Below are positions 7,754 through 15,496 of a stretch of 20,201 bases of DNA, one piece after another. The position numbers were made by a program, and so were the translations under genes. The notes under the pieces were generated by a model. It ran no database searches, was not told the DNA's origin, and saw nothing but the letters and a program-made list of their open reading frames with translations. The stretch is from Halieaceae bacterium (lineage in GTDB: Bacteria; Pseudomonadota; Gammaproteobacteria; Pseudomonadales; Halieaceae). The stretch covers positions 1 to 20,201 of the forward strand of contig DOVB01000248.1 of assembly GCA_003520285.1 (NCBI GenBank), read 5' to 3'. Each line of letters starts with the position of its first letter. Position 1 is the stretch's first letter.

Positions 7754-10700
7754 ATGTTGCTCTCGGATATCTCAGTTAAGCGGCCGGTATTTGCACTGGT
7801 TTTAAGCGCGCTGCTCGTGGCGTTTGGCATTCTGTCATTCGATCGACTACCCCTGAGAGAATATCCCGATATCCAATCTCCCATTGTCTCGGTATCAACT
7901 AATTATCCCGGTGCGTCAGCGTCAGTGGTTGAGAATCGCATCACCGAGGTTATCGAAGATCGGTTAGCCGGCTTGCAGGGCGTCAAGGTGATGGAGTCGA
8001 GCAGTTTTGATGGACGCTCCAATATCCGGCTCGAGTTTAAGTTGAATCGTGACATTGATGATGCTGCCAATGATGTTCGCGACCGTGTCTCTGGAATCTT
8101 GAATAACATTCCGCAGGAAGCTGAACCACCGGAAGTTCGTAAAGAAGAAGATAGTGAAGACGTCGTTTTCTGGGCGCATTTGGTGGCGCCAGATTTATCG
8201 CAGTTAGAGTTGACCGACTATGCCCGTCGATACCTCGAAGATCGGTTTTCTGTGCTCGACGGTGTGGCGCGAGTGCGGGTATCCGGTGGCAGTATTTACG
8301 CGATGCGTGTTTGGGTCGATGCTGAACAGTTGGTGGCTCGGAATTTGACCGTTGCAGATATTGAAAATGCCATTCGGTCTCAGAATGTCGAGTTACCGGC
8401 TGGCACTCTGAATTCGCTGTCACGCGATTTTATTATTCGTATCGAGCGCAGCTATTTGACAGACGCCGATTTTAGACAGCTGGTGCTTCGCCGAGCGGAA
8501 GATGGTTACTTGGTTCGTCTTGGTGACGTGGCGCGTGTTGAGCTTGGTAGCGCTGAAGAAAGGCGGTTTTTCCGCGGTAATGGCGAGTCTATGGTCGGTC
8601 TGGGGATTATTAAACAGAGTACCGCGAATGCCCTTTTAGTGAGTCAGCAGGTTCAGGCAGAGGTCGGGCGTATCAATGCAGACCTGCCCGAGGGCATGAA
8701 GCTGATAGCAAGCTATGATGACAGCATGTTTGTCGAGCAGGCGATTGACGAGGTCTACTTCACCCTGCTCGTGGCCGCTATTCTAGTGGTCGCCGTGATT
8801 TTCATTTTTCTCGGGGATTGGCGGAGTCTTTTAGTGCCAGCGCTGACCGTTCCGATCTCGTTAATTGCGTCTTTCAGCGCGTTGTTGATTTTGGGTTATA
8901 GCATCAATTTGTTGACCCTGCTGGCACTGGTACTCGCGATTGGTTTGGTGGTTGATGACAGTATTGTGGTGCTCGAAAATATTCATCGACGTCTTACCCG
9001 AGGTGAGACCCCTCTGGTGGCCAGTTATCGGGGCACGCGGCAAGTGGGATTTGCCGTCATTGCGACTACCTTGGTACTCATGGCTGTCTTTGTGCCGATT
9101 ACTTTTTTACAAGGGGATGTGGGCAGGTTATTCAGCGAGTTTGCGGTGACCATGGCCATTGCCGTGGGTTTCTCTAGTTTTGTTGCGCTCACTTTGGGCC
9201 CGGTGATTGCCAGCAAGATTTTGAAGACATCGGAATCTGATTCGCCCATGGTTCAGCGTGTCGATCGTATGTCTGATGCCCTAGAGCACCGGTATCAGAA
9301 GTCACTCAAAAAACTCATTACCGATAAGCTGTGGGCGCCTGCAGTGCTTGTGATCTCGGTTCTGGCGGTGTGGGCGCTGTATCAGTCGGTCGAGCAAGAG
9401 TACGCGCCCGCGCAAGATCGTGGCCTTTTATACCTGCGTGTTACGACGCCCGAGGGTTCTTCGTTTGACTACACCAAAGGTATTTTGGATCAGGTAGAGC
9501 AGCGACTGATGCCGCTGGTAGATAACGGTGATGTGAAACGATTGCTCGTGAGAGCCCCAGCCTGGGGTGGCGGAGACGCGTTCAATAATGGCTTTGCGTT
9601 GATGGTTCTCGCTGATTTTGATTCGGATCGCCGAGATACCGATATTATTTTGGCGGATGCCCGACAACGAGTCGCCGATATTGCGGGAGCCAGTATTTGG
9701 CTTAGTGGTCCGAGAGCGCTCGGAGGCGGTAACAGCTCGCCGGTTAATCTTGCTATCGGGGGCAACAGTTTCGAAGAGCTCGCGCAGTGGCAAGAGATTC
9801 TATTGCAGCGTTTGGCAGACAATCCTGGCCTTATTAATGCGAATACCAACCTAAAACCGACCAAACCACAGTTGCGGCTCACCATTGATCGCAATCGAGC
9901 CGGTGATCTGGGCGTCAACATACGAGATGTGGGCCGGACTTTGGAAACCATGATGGGTGGTCGCAGAGTCACCACGTTTTTAATGAATGGACGCGAGTAT
10001 GATGTGCTTGTTGAAGCTGAAGAGGGTCGCCGCCGCACACTTTCGGATTTAGACGGGTTGTATGTCAGGTCGCAAGAATCGGGTCAATTAGTCGCGTTAT
10101 CAAACATAGTGACCGTGGCTGAGCGTGCCGATGCTGGGAGTCTTAATCGGCATAATCGGGTCAGAGCTTTCACGCTGACAGCGGATCTAGCAGAGGGTTA
10201 TAGCTTAGGTGAAGCTCTCGAGGATATCCGCGCTACGATCCGATCGGAGTTGCCTGATCATGCGAGCATCGCCTACAAAGGCGAATCGCTTGATTATCAG
10301 ACTGCAGGTTACGATGTGGTGTTTACGTTCGCTCTCGCTCTGCTGATTGTTTATTTGGTCATGGCAGCACAGTTTGAGTCATTTTTGCACCCAGCCGTTA
10401 TTTTAATGACTGTACCCTTGGCTTTAGTGGGTGGTTTGGGCGGCTTAGTCTTATTTGATCAAACGCTCAACATCTACTCTCAAGTCGGGATGATCATGCT
10501 GGTGGGTTTGGCGACTAAAAATGGCATCCTGTTAGTGGAATTCATAAACCAGCTTCGAGATGAAGGTGTGCCGTTTGATGACGCCGTGATCCAAGGCGCT
10601 TCAAGGCGTTTGCGACCCATCATCATGACCGCATTAACGACGGTCATTGGGGCTGTCCCTTTGGTGGTGTCATCAGGCCCCGGTCATGAATCGCGCACCG

Positions 10701-10858
10701 TCATCGGGATTGTGATCATGTGTGGCGTTACGCTCGCGACACTTATCACTCTTTATGTTATACCTGCGGTTTATGCTAAACTGGCGCGAAATTCAGGATC
10801 ACCCAATGCGGTGTCGAAGCAGCTTGAGCAAGAGCTGCAGAGGTTGCCGCTCGAGTAA
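7754..10858 (+). CDS. RND (HAE-1 family) inner-membrane efflux transporter
   Basis: This 1034-residue, AcrB/MexB-fold proton antiporter exports drugs, dyes, detergents or metabolites through a TolC-like channel. The N-terminus (LLSDISVKRPVFALVLSALL) is the first membrane helix. Conserved features are TNYPGASASVVENRITEVIEDRL in the porter domain, the TM4 proton-relay pair D401-D402 in LAIGLVVDDSIVVLENIHRR, and the TM10 lysine K922 in GLATKNGILLVEFINQLRDEG. The two TM blocks separate two large periplasmic loops, as in the family, and length is normal. It follows the adaptor by three bases. The TolC-type channel gene is absent here, as is common when a shared channel is encoded elsewhere. All proton-relay residues are present, so it should be active. 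Which compounds it exports cannot be inferred. Confidence 0.96.
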   Translation: MLLSDISVKRPVFALVLSALLVAFGILSFDRLPLREYPDIQSPIVSVSTNYPGASASVVENRITEVIEDRLAGLQGVKVMESSSFDGRSNIRLEFKLNRDIDDAANDVRDRVSGILNNIPQEAEPPEVRKEEDSEDVVFWAHLVAPDLSQLELTDYARRYLEDRFSVLDGVARVRVSGGSIYAMRVWVDAEQLVARNLTVADIENAIRSQNVELPAGTLNSLSRDFIIRIERSYLTDADFRQLVLRRAEDGYLVRLGDVARVELGSAEERRFFRGNGESMVGLGIIKQSTANALLVSQQVQAEVGRINADLPEGMKLIASYDDSMFVEQAIDEVYFTLLVAAILVVAVIFIFLGDWRSLLVPALTVPISLIASFSALLILGYSINLLTLLALVLAIGLVVDDSIVVLENIHRRLTRGETPLVASYRGTRQVGFAVIATTLVLMAVFVPITFLQGDVGRLFSEFAVTMAIAVGFSSFVALTLGPVIASKILKTSESDSPMVQRVDRMSDALEHRYQKSLKKLITDKLWAPAVLVISVLAVWALYQSVEQEYAPAQDRGLLYLRVTTPEGSSFDYTKGILDQVEQRLMPLVDNGDVKRLLVRAPAWGGGDAFNNGFALMVLADFDSDRRDTDIILADARQRVADIAGASIWLSGPRALGGGNSSPVNLAIGGNSFEELAQWQEILLQRLADNPGLINANTNLKPTKPQLRLTIDRNRAGDLGVNIRDVGRTLETMMGGRRVTTFLMNGREYDVLVEAEEGRRRTLSDLDGLYVRSQESGQLVALSNIVTVAERADAGSLNRHNRVRAFTLTADLAEGYSLGEALEDIRATIRSELPDHASIAYKGESLDYQTAGYDVVFTFALALLIVYLVMAAQFESFLHPAVILMTVPLALVGGLGGLVLFDQTLNIYSQVGMIMLVGLATKNGILLVEFINQLRDEGVPFDDAVIQGASRRLRPIIMTALTTVIGAVPLVVSSGPGHESRTVIGIVIMCGVTLATLITLYVIPAVYAKLARNSGSPNAVSKQLEQELQRLPLE

Positions 10859-10875
10859 GCACTAGCGGAGACGGT

Positions 10876-11996
10876 ATGGAGCGTATTAATGAGTGGTTGA
10901 AACAACTGGCTCAAAATAATGGCTCCGACCTCTACCTCTCAGCACCGGAGCGCCTCCCTGCGCTAAATTTAACGGCAAACTCCAACCGTTAAGCGCTGAT
11001 ATTCTAAAGCCCGGCGAGATAAAGGCTATCGCTTACGATCTCATGGACGCCTCGCAGCGAGCTGACTTTGAGCGTGATCTCGAAATTAATATCGCGACGC
11101 CTTTATCTGGCTATGGTCGATTCAGGATTAACGCGTTCGTTCAGCGCAATGAGGTGAACCTGGTCGCGCGCTATATTGTCGCTGACATACCGAGTTGGCA
11201 GAGTCTTGGTCTGCCCGATACGATGCTCGACGTCGTTATGCGCAAGCGTGGGCTCGTTTTATTTGTCGCTGCAACCGGCTCTGGTAAATCGACTTCTTTG
11301 GCCGCTATGCTGGACTATCGCAACACGAATTCGAGCGGGCATATTGTTACCGTAGAAGATCCGATTGAATTTACGCATAAGCACAAAAAAGCATTTTCAA
11401 TCAGCGTGAGATTGGAGTCGATACAAGGAGTTGGCAAGCTGCTCTGAAGAGCGCACTCAGACAAGCGCCAGACGTGATCATGATCGGCGAAATTCGTGAT
11501 AGACAAACCATGGAACAGGCACTTGCGTTCGCCGAGACCGGGCATTTATGTTTGAGTACTCTGCACGCCAATAACGCCAATGAGGCACTCGATCGGATTG
11601 TGAATCTATTTCCAGAGGATCGTCGCCCGCAGCTCTTATTAGATTTAGCCCAAAATCTGCAGTGTGTGGTGTCTCAACGTCTTGTACCCAGTCTTGCAGG
11701 TGGCCGAGTTGCAGCCATTGAGTTAATGCTGCGCTCGCCGCTGATCTCGGACCTTATCCTGCGCGGGCAATTCGAAAGCATCAAGGACGTCATCGGAAAG
11801 TCCAATACACAGGGCATGCAATTTTGATCAAGCCTGCGTCCGCCTTTATGAAGATGGGCTTATTGATTAGACGCAAGCGCTTCGATATGCCGATTCAGCC
11901 AACAATGTGCGGCTTAAAATCAAATTTTTGTCGAGTAATGCGCCTGATGATCGGCCGAATGATTTAAATCTGGAGCTTGGCGCCGATGATCGTTGA
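10876..11996 (+). pseudogene. pilU: Decayed pilU (PilT/PilU-family type IV pilus retraction ATPase)
   Basis: Joined frames give a nearly complete PilU, an accessory hexameric ATPase for type IV pilus retraction and twitching. The start frame (ATG 10876, GGAG upstream) reads ...QNNGSDLYLSA and would stop early. Near 10945 the frame changes by net -1; dropping two C bases (10945-10946) restores GAPPCAKFNGKLQPL as in intact PilU. This second frame carries Walker A AATGSGKSTSLAAM and VEDPIEFTHKHKK, then shifts again at the A6 run 11385-11390, where one more A restores SIFNQREIGVDTRSWQAAL. The third segment has RQAPDVIMIGEIRD (Walker B) and AETGHLCLSTLHANNA. A net -2 lesion near 11822 precedes FDQACVRLYEDGLID, TAG at 11868-11870, then TQALRYADSANNVRLKIKF to TGA at 11994. 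Four lesions exclude a single sequencing slip. It lies 17 bases behind the pump gene, with no pilT nearby. Confidence 0.9.
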
Positions 11997-12012
11997 GCGT
12001 CTGCGCAGGTGG

Positions 12013-12068
12013 TTAGTGGGTTAGTGGGTTAGTGGATTAGTGGATTAGCGGTTAAGAGGGTCAGCGGG
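12013..12068 (+). repeat. 8-bp tandem repeat between convergent genes
   Basis: Seven head-to-tail octamers run from 12013 to 12068: TTAGTGGG twice, TTAGTGGA twice, then degenerate TTAGCGGT, TAAGAGGG and TCAGCGGG. A weaker eighth unit (12069-12076) lies inside the coding end. The right end supplies the stop codon and last codons of the CoxE-like gene on the minus strand. Divergence increases toward that gene, suggesting the perfect copies are the youngest. Confidence 0.85.
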
Positions 12069-13446
12069 TCAGGGTTAGAAGCTGATCAATGACGCGTTCC
12101 AGTTGTCCTAAAGTGTTGCATTCGTAGGCCGACTGGCAGACTCGTTGATAGCGCACCATTTCAGAGTCTCCACTACCCCATTGATTTTTCGATTCGGGAT
12201 TGAGCCAGATAATTCTTCGACAGCGATCGTTGATGGCCTGAAGCACATCAAACTGAGGGTTGCCATAATTGTTGCGCGCATCCCCCAGAATGATCACGGT
12301 GGTTTGTGGCGTGATATCCTTGCCAGCCAATTTCCAAAATTGCTCGAGGCTGCTGCCATAATCCGTTGCCCCGCCGAAATCCCAGTTAGCGCGTTCGATA
12401 GCGAGTTCTACCGGTAGCTGTTGAAATGATTGAGTGATCTCTCCTAACCGGTGTGCAAAGGCGAAACTCCGTGTCCGTGGCAGAACATCTTGCAAGTAAT
12501 AGAGCAGCATCAGCAGAAACTTGGCGTAGGCTGACACTGAGCCGCTGACATCGCAAAGGGCCATGATTTGTGGTTTGCGCTTTTCGGTTCTTCGCCAGTA
12601 AGTGGTCAACAACACCCCATCGTTGGGGATGTTTTTGCGCAGCGTTTTGATCATATTGAGCTGGCCACGGCGCGTTCGCTTGGGTTTCTTGCGGTGTTTT
12701 CGCGTCAGCTTTCGTGCCAGCTTTTGAATCAGTGACTTAAGGCGATCTGCATGTCTGCGCTCGATCGCGTTCAATCGCGTTTTCTGGAGCAACTCCTCCA
12801 TTAAAGCGTCGTGGTGGCCGGCGGCGTTCAGCTCAAATGCGCGCTCGATACTACTTTTGGCCTGACTTTGTAGCGTTTGTTGCAGTTGCTCTAAGGCCGG
12901 TTGCAAAGGGTCCGTTGGCGCTGTGTTGGCAAGTACTTGGCGCAGGCTCGCTTCCCCGAGTGCATCGAGCAAGCGACGCACAAATAAGCCCTTTTGGGTA
13001 AAAAATTTCATGGTTTCGAGCGGTAATGAGCCCATCGCTTCGGCGAGAATAGCCTGCTGCTCGGCCTCATTTTGAGTCAGTACAGCTTCGATGTATGGGC
13101 TGTTGGCGAGTGCATTCGCAGGGTTGTCTGGATCTGCAATCGCTGCTGCCAGTGCGTCATCGATTGATGGTGTTGCCAACTCCGGTGCTATGGACGCATC
13201 GGACCCATCTTGACTGGCGTCTTGCGTCGCGTCCGCGCCATTGAAAAACTGATCGAAGCATTTTTTACAAATCATTTCTTCTTGCGCTGTTTTCGCCAGG
13301 GTCATGGCCAGCGTTTCTTTCAGTAAGTCGGAGGATTCCACTCCGATGGCACTTACCGCGCTGAGCGCATCAATGCTCTCGGCAGGGGATACTCTGACGC
13401 CTTGCTGTTGCAGCAGGCGCATAAACCGAAGGAGCTGCTGCTTCAA
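12061..13446 (-). CDS. VWA-domain protein, CoxE-like
   Basis: This 461-residue protein has a helical N-terminal region and a C-terminal von Willebrand factor A domain of the CoxE-like group. The metal-ion-dependent adhesion site reads DVSGSVS at 299-305. Further marks are TTVIILGDARNNYG and the family-typical IIWLNPESKNQWGSGDSEM. A CxxC pair (ICKKC) lies in the N-terminal third, and a basic stretch (KLARKLTRKHRKKPKRTRRG) precedes the VWA domain. CoxE-type proteins act with a MoxR ATPase in maturing metalloenzymes, best known for molybdenum CO dehydrogenase, where CoxD and CoxE work on the active site. The start is TTG at 13446, overlapping the moxR stop as TTGA, so translation is probably coupled; an ATG at residue 9 has no ribosome site. 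The C-terminal codons run into the octamer repeat. Family is firm, client enzyme unknown. Confidence 0.88.
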   Translation of the reverse strand: MKQQLLRFMRLLQQQGVRVSPAESIDALSAVSAIGVESSDLLKETLAMTLAKTAQEEMICKKCFDQFFNGADATQDASQDGSDASIAPELATPSIDDALAAAIADPDNPANALANSPYIEAVLTQNEAEQQAILAEAMGSLPLETMKFFTQKGLFVRRLLDALGEASLRQVLANTAPTDPLQPALEQLQQTLQSQAKSSIERAFELNAAGHHDALMEELLQKTRLNAIERRHADRLKSLIQKLARKLTRKHRKKPKRTRRGQLNMIKTLRKNIPNDGVLLTTYWRRTEKRKPQIMALCDVSGSVSAYAKFLLMLLYYLQDVLPRTRSFAFAHRLGEITQSFQQLPVELAIERANWDFGGATDYGSSLEQFWKLAGKDITPQTTVIILGDARNNYGNPQFDVLQAINDRCRRIIWLNPESKNQWGSGDSEMVRYQRVCQSAYECNTLGQLERVIDQLLTLTR

Positions 13447-14390
13447 TTAAGCACTCTCGAGCTTGACGTGATACTGGGCTTTAGGAGTTCGCCCAGAGCC
13501 TGCTCTGCAGCTTCGATATCCTGCTCAAACTTGAGCAGCACGTTGAGGGTGTCCCGCACTAGCTGACGATCAAGCTGATTGGCTTGTAGCAACACAAGAC
13601 TGCGCGCCCAGTCGATCGTCTCTGAAATGGCCGGCGCTTTCTTTAAGTCGAGTTCGCGAAGCGACTGCACAAACTTAACCACCTGCTGATTCAGGTCGGG
13701 GTCAATCTCGGGTAGTCGAGAGGCGATGATCTTTTGCTCTAGTTTCTCGTCAGGGTAGGGGATGTAAAGATGCAAGCAACGTCGTTTGAGTGCATCTGAT
13801 AGGTCTCGCGTATTGTTGCTGGTCAGGAAAACGCGGGGTGGAATGTTGGCTTTAATGGTGCCGAGTTCAGGTATCGAGGTCTGATAGTGCCCGAGTACCT
13901 CTAGCAGCAGCGATTCGAACTCTTGGTCTGCTTTGTCGATTTCATCGATCAGCAAAACTGCGCCAAGCTCAGATTGCAGTGCTTTTAGGAGTGGTCTGGG
14001 TTCAAGAAATTCATGCGAATAGAAGACGTCACTGAAACTGTGAAGACGCGCCATAGCGCCATCGAGTCCGGTTGCACCTTCGAGCACATCACCCAGTTTC
14101 TCTTTCAGGACTTGGGTGTAAAGTAGCTGCTTCCCGTATTTCCACTCATACAGGGCTTTGGCCTCATCGAGCCCTTCGTAGCACTGCAATCGAATGAGTT
14201 CTTTACCCGAAACGAGAGCCGCAGTATTCGCTAATTCGGTTTTTCCTACTCCGGGAGGACCCTCGATCAGAATGGGTTTTTCCAGAGCGGTGGCCAGAAA
14301 AATAGCAGTGGCGATCTTGTCGCTACAGATATAACCGTACTCGGCGAAAGCAGCAATGATGGCATCGATACTCTGTTTGGCTTGACTCAT
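13443..14390 (-). CDS. MoxR-family AAA+ ATPase, CoxD-like
   Basis: This 315-residue AAA+ ATPase of the MoxR group acts as a chaperone that uses ATP to remodel metalloenzymes or complexes with a VWA partner. Walker A is GPPGVGKT at 44-51, Walker B VLLIDE at 145-150 followed by IDKAD, and the sensor-1/arginine-finger stretch reads FLTSNNTRDLSDALKRRC. Length is normal for the family. The ATG at 14390 follows AAAGGAAA at good spacing. It starts 21 bases after the moaA stop and overlaps the CoxE-like start by four bases, so the three genes appear to be one operon. With moaA ahead, the likely client is a molybdenum enzyme, as with CO dehydrogenase CoxD; that link is inference, since no such enzyme lies in the window. 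Confidence 0.92.
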   Translation of the reverse strand: MSQAKQSIDAIIAAFAEYGYICSDKIATAIFLATALEKPILIEGPPGVGKTELANTAALVSGKELIRLQCYEGLDEAKALYEWKYGKQLLYTQVLKEKLGDVLEGATGLDGAMARLHSFSDVFYSHEFLEPRPLLKALQSELGAVLLIDEIDKADQEFESLLLEVLGHYQTSIPELGTIKANIPPRVFLTSNNTRDLSDALKRRCLHLYIPYPDEKLEQKIIASRLPEIDPDLNQQVVKFVQSLRELDLKKAPAISETIDWARSLVLLQANQLDRQLVRDTLNVLLKFEQDIEAAEQALGELLKPSITSSSRVLN

Positions 14391-14411
14391 TCGGTTTCCT
14401 TTTGTGCTGAT

Positions 14412-15401
14412 TTAACCGCCTGTTGCGTTCATGAAGCGGAGTATTTGGGGCTCGGTTGGATCTAGAAAGTGATGTTTCTCTGGCTTGATCTGCATCGCTT
14501 CTGTAATGGTCTGTAGGAGTTGCTCGCGATGATAACCAGGCGCCCTCAAGACTGATCTGAGGTCGACCGAGTGCTCGTTTCCTAAGCAGAGCAGTAAACG
14601 ACCCTCTACCGTTACTCTGATACGATTGCAGTCACCGCAAAAGTTGTGTGAGTGTGGCGATATAAAGCCAATCTTGGTCGCAGTACCCTGAATTTTTGCA
14701 TAGCGTGCTGGCCCAGCGGCACTGCTATTTTGTATCTCATCGACGAGGGTCAGGTGTTGCTCGACCTGCAGACGTAATTCCTGATTGGAAAGCCAGCGTT
14801 GCTCTCGATCTACGCCAGGCATTTCACCTAAGGGCATCTCTTCGATGAAAGCGATATCAATGCCTTGCGCAAGCGCAAAATCAATTAAATCGAGAATCTC
14901 GTCGTCGTTTTTCCCCTTAATAATAACGCTGTTTAAACGGACCTTTGGGATTCCCGAGCGCTTGGCCTCGACGATGCCAGCGATGACTTGGTTAAGATCT
15001 CCGGTGCGTGTCAGTTCTTTGAAGCGGTCTGCTTTCAGGCTGTCTAGACTAATATTGAGTGAATCTACACCGCTCGCTTTGAGTTGCTGGGCTTGTCGCG
15101 ATAGCTGTGACCCATTGGTGGTTATTGCTAAATGTTCGAGTTGTGGCAGAGAGCCGATTTTTGTGATGAGTGATTCAACACCGCGCCGAATTAGCGGCTC
15201 CCCTCCCGTGAGTCGTATTTTTCGACCCCCAAGTTCGACGAAGGCAGAGGCGATTTCGTAGAGCTCCTCGAGCGATAAAATCGAGGCTCTGGGTAAAAAG
15301 GTCATGTCTTCCGACATACAATAAATACAGCGGAAATCGCAACGATCCGTGACCGATAAACGCAAGTAACTGACATGTCTATTAAATTGGTCAATAAGCA
15401 T
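14412..15401 (-). CDS. moaA: GTP 3',8-cyclase MoaA (molybdenum cofactor biosynthesis)
   Basis: This 329-residue radical-SAM enzyme, with MoaC, converts GTP to cyclic pyranopterin monophosphate, the first step of molybdopterin synthesis. The N-terminal cluster is CDFRCIYC (C21, C25, C28), which binds the SAM-cleaving 4Fe-4S centre. The GGEPL motif follows (RLTGGEPLIRRG). The second cluster is CGDC plus a third cysteine 13 residues on (C255, C258, C272) for GTP binding. The chain ends in GG, as required of MoaA C-termini. All catalytic residues are present. The ATG at 15401 has no clear Shine-Dalgarno; the N-terminus (DQFNRHVSYLRLSVTDRCDFRC) fits the family. It heads a minus-strand operon with moxR and the CoxE-like gene, and is divergent from the propeller/DASS operon. 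moaC, moaD and moaE are not nearby. Confidence 0.96.
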   Translation of the reverse strand: MLIDQFNRHVSYLRLSVTDRCDFRCIYCMSEDMTFLPRASILSLEELYEIASAFVELGGRKIRLTGGEPLIRRGVESLITKIGSLPQLEHLAITTNGSQLSRQAQQLKASGVDSLNISLDSLKADRFKELTRTGDLNQVIAGIVEAKRSGIPKVRLNSVIIKGKNDDEILDLIDFALAQGIDIAFIEEMPLGEMPGVDREQRWLSNQELRLQVEQHLTLVDEIQNSSAAGPARYAKIQGTATKIGFISPHSHNFCGDCNRIRVTVEGRLLLCLGNEHSVDLRSVLRAPGYHREQLLQTITEAMQIKPEKHHFLDPTEPQILRFMNATGG

Positions 15402-15434
15402 AATTTATGACGGTCATCGCTGGGAAAAAAGGCG

Positions 15435-15456
15435 GTACTTTACACGGCGAAAGTAC
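15435..15456. promoter_or_regulatory. Inverted repeat in the moaA / propeller-protein divergent gap
   Basis: GTACTTT (15435-15441) and AAAGTAC (15450-15456) are perfect 7-base arms with an 8-base spacer, in the 95-base gap between divergent starts. On the minus strand the left arm includes TAAAGT, a possible -10 of moaA; on the plus strand TTTACA (15439-15444) could be a -35. An operator for either or both genes is plausible but unproven. Confidence 0.4.
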
Positions 15457-15496
15457 TGCGACAGGATAGCGCATGGGTATAAGTGAGGGAACGATA

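Noticed and set aside
9490-10038. Long open frame antisense to the RND transporter (about 180 codons)
   Set aside because: It is a mirror of a well-conserved coding region; the composition is S/R/P-rich, no ribosome site or family motif appears, and the sense protein is unmistakable.
11380-11400. Programmed ribosomal frameshifting at the A6 run in pilU
   Set aside because: Restoring the protein also needs two other frame corrections and readthrough of a TAG, so decay explains the gene better than recoding.
12013-12076. CRISPR-like or phage attachment repeat
   Set aside because: Units are 8 bp, contiguous and have no spacers; no cas or integrase gene is present.
12061-14390. MoxR/VWA pair as part of a ternary anti-phage defence system
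   Set aside because: No third effector gene, nuclease or mobile context is present; the CoxE-type motifs and the moaA neighbour fit cofactor or metalloenzyme maturation.
15402-15496. Molybdenum-cofactor riboswitch upstream of moaA
   Set aside because: Only 95 bases separate the divergent starts, and apart from one short dyad I see no multi-stem structure of the expected size.
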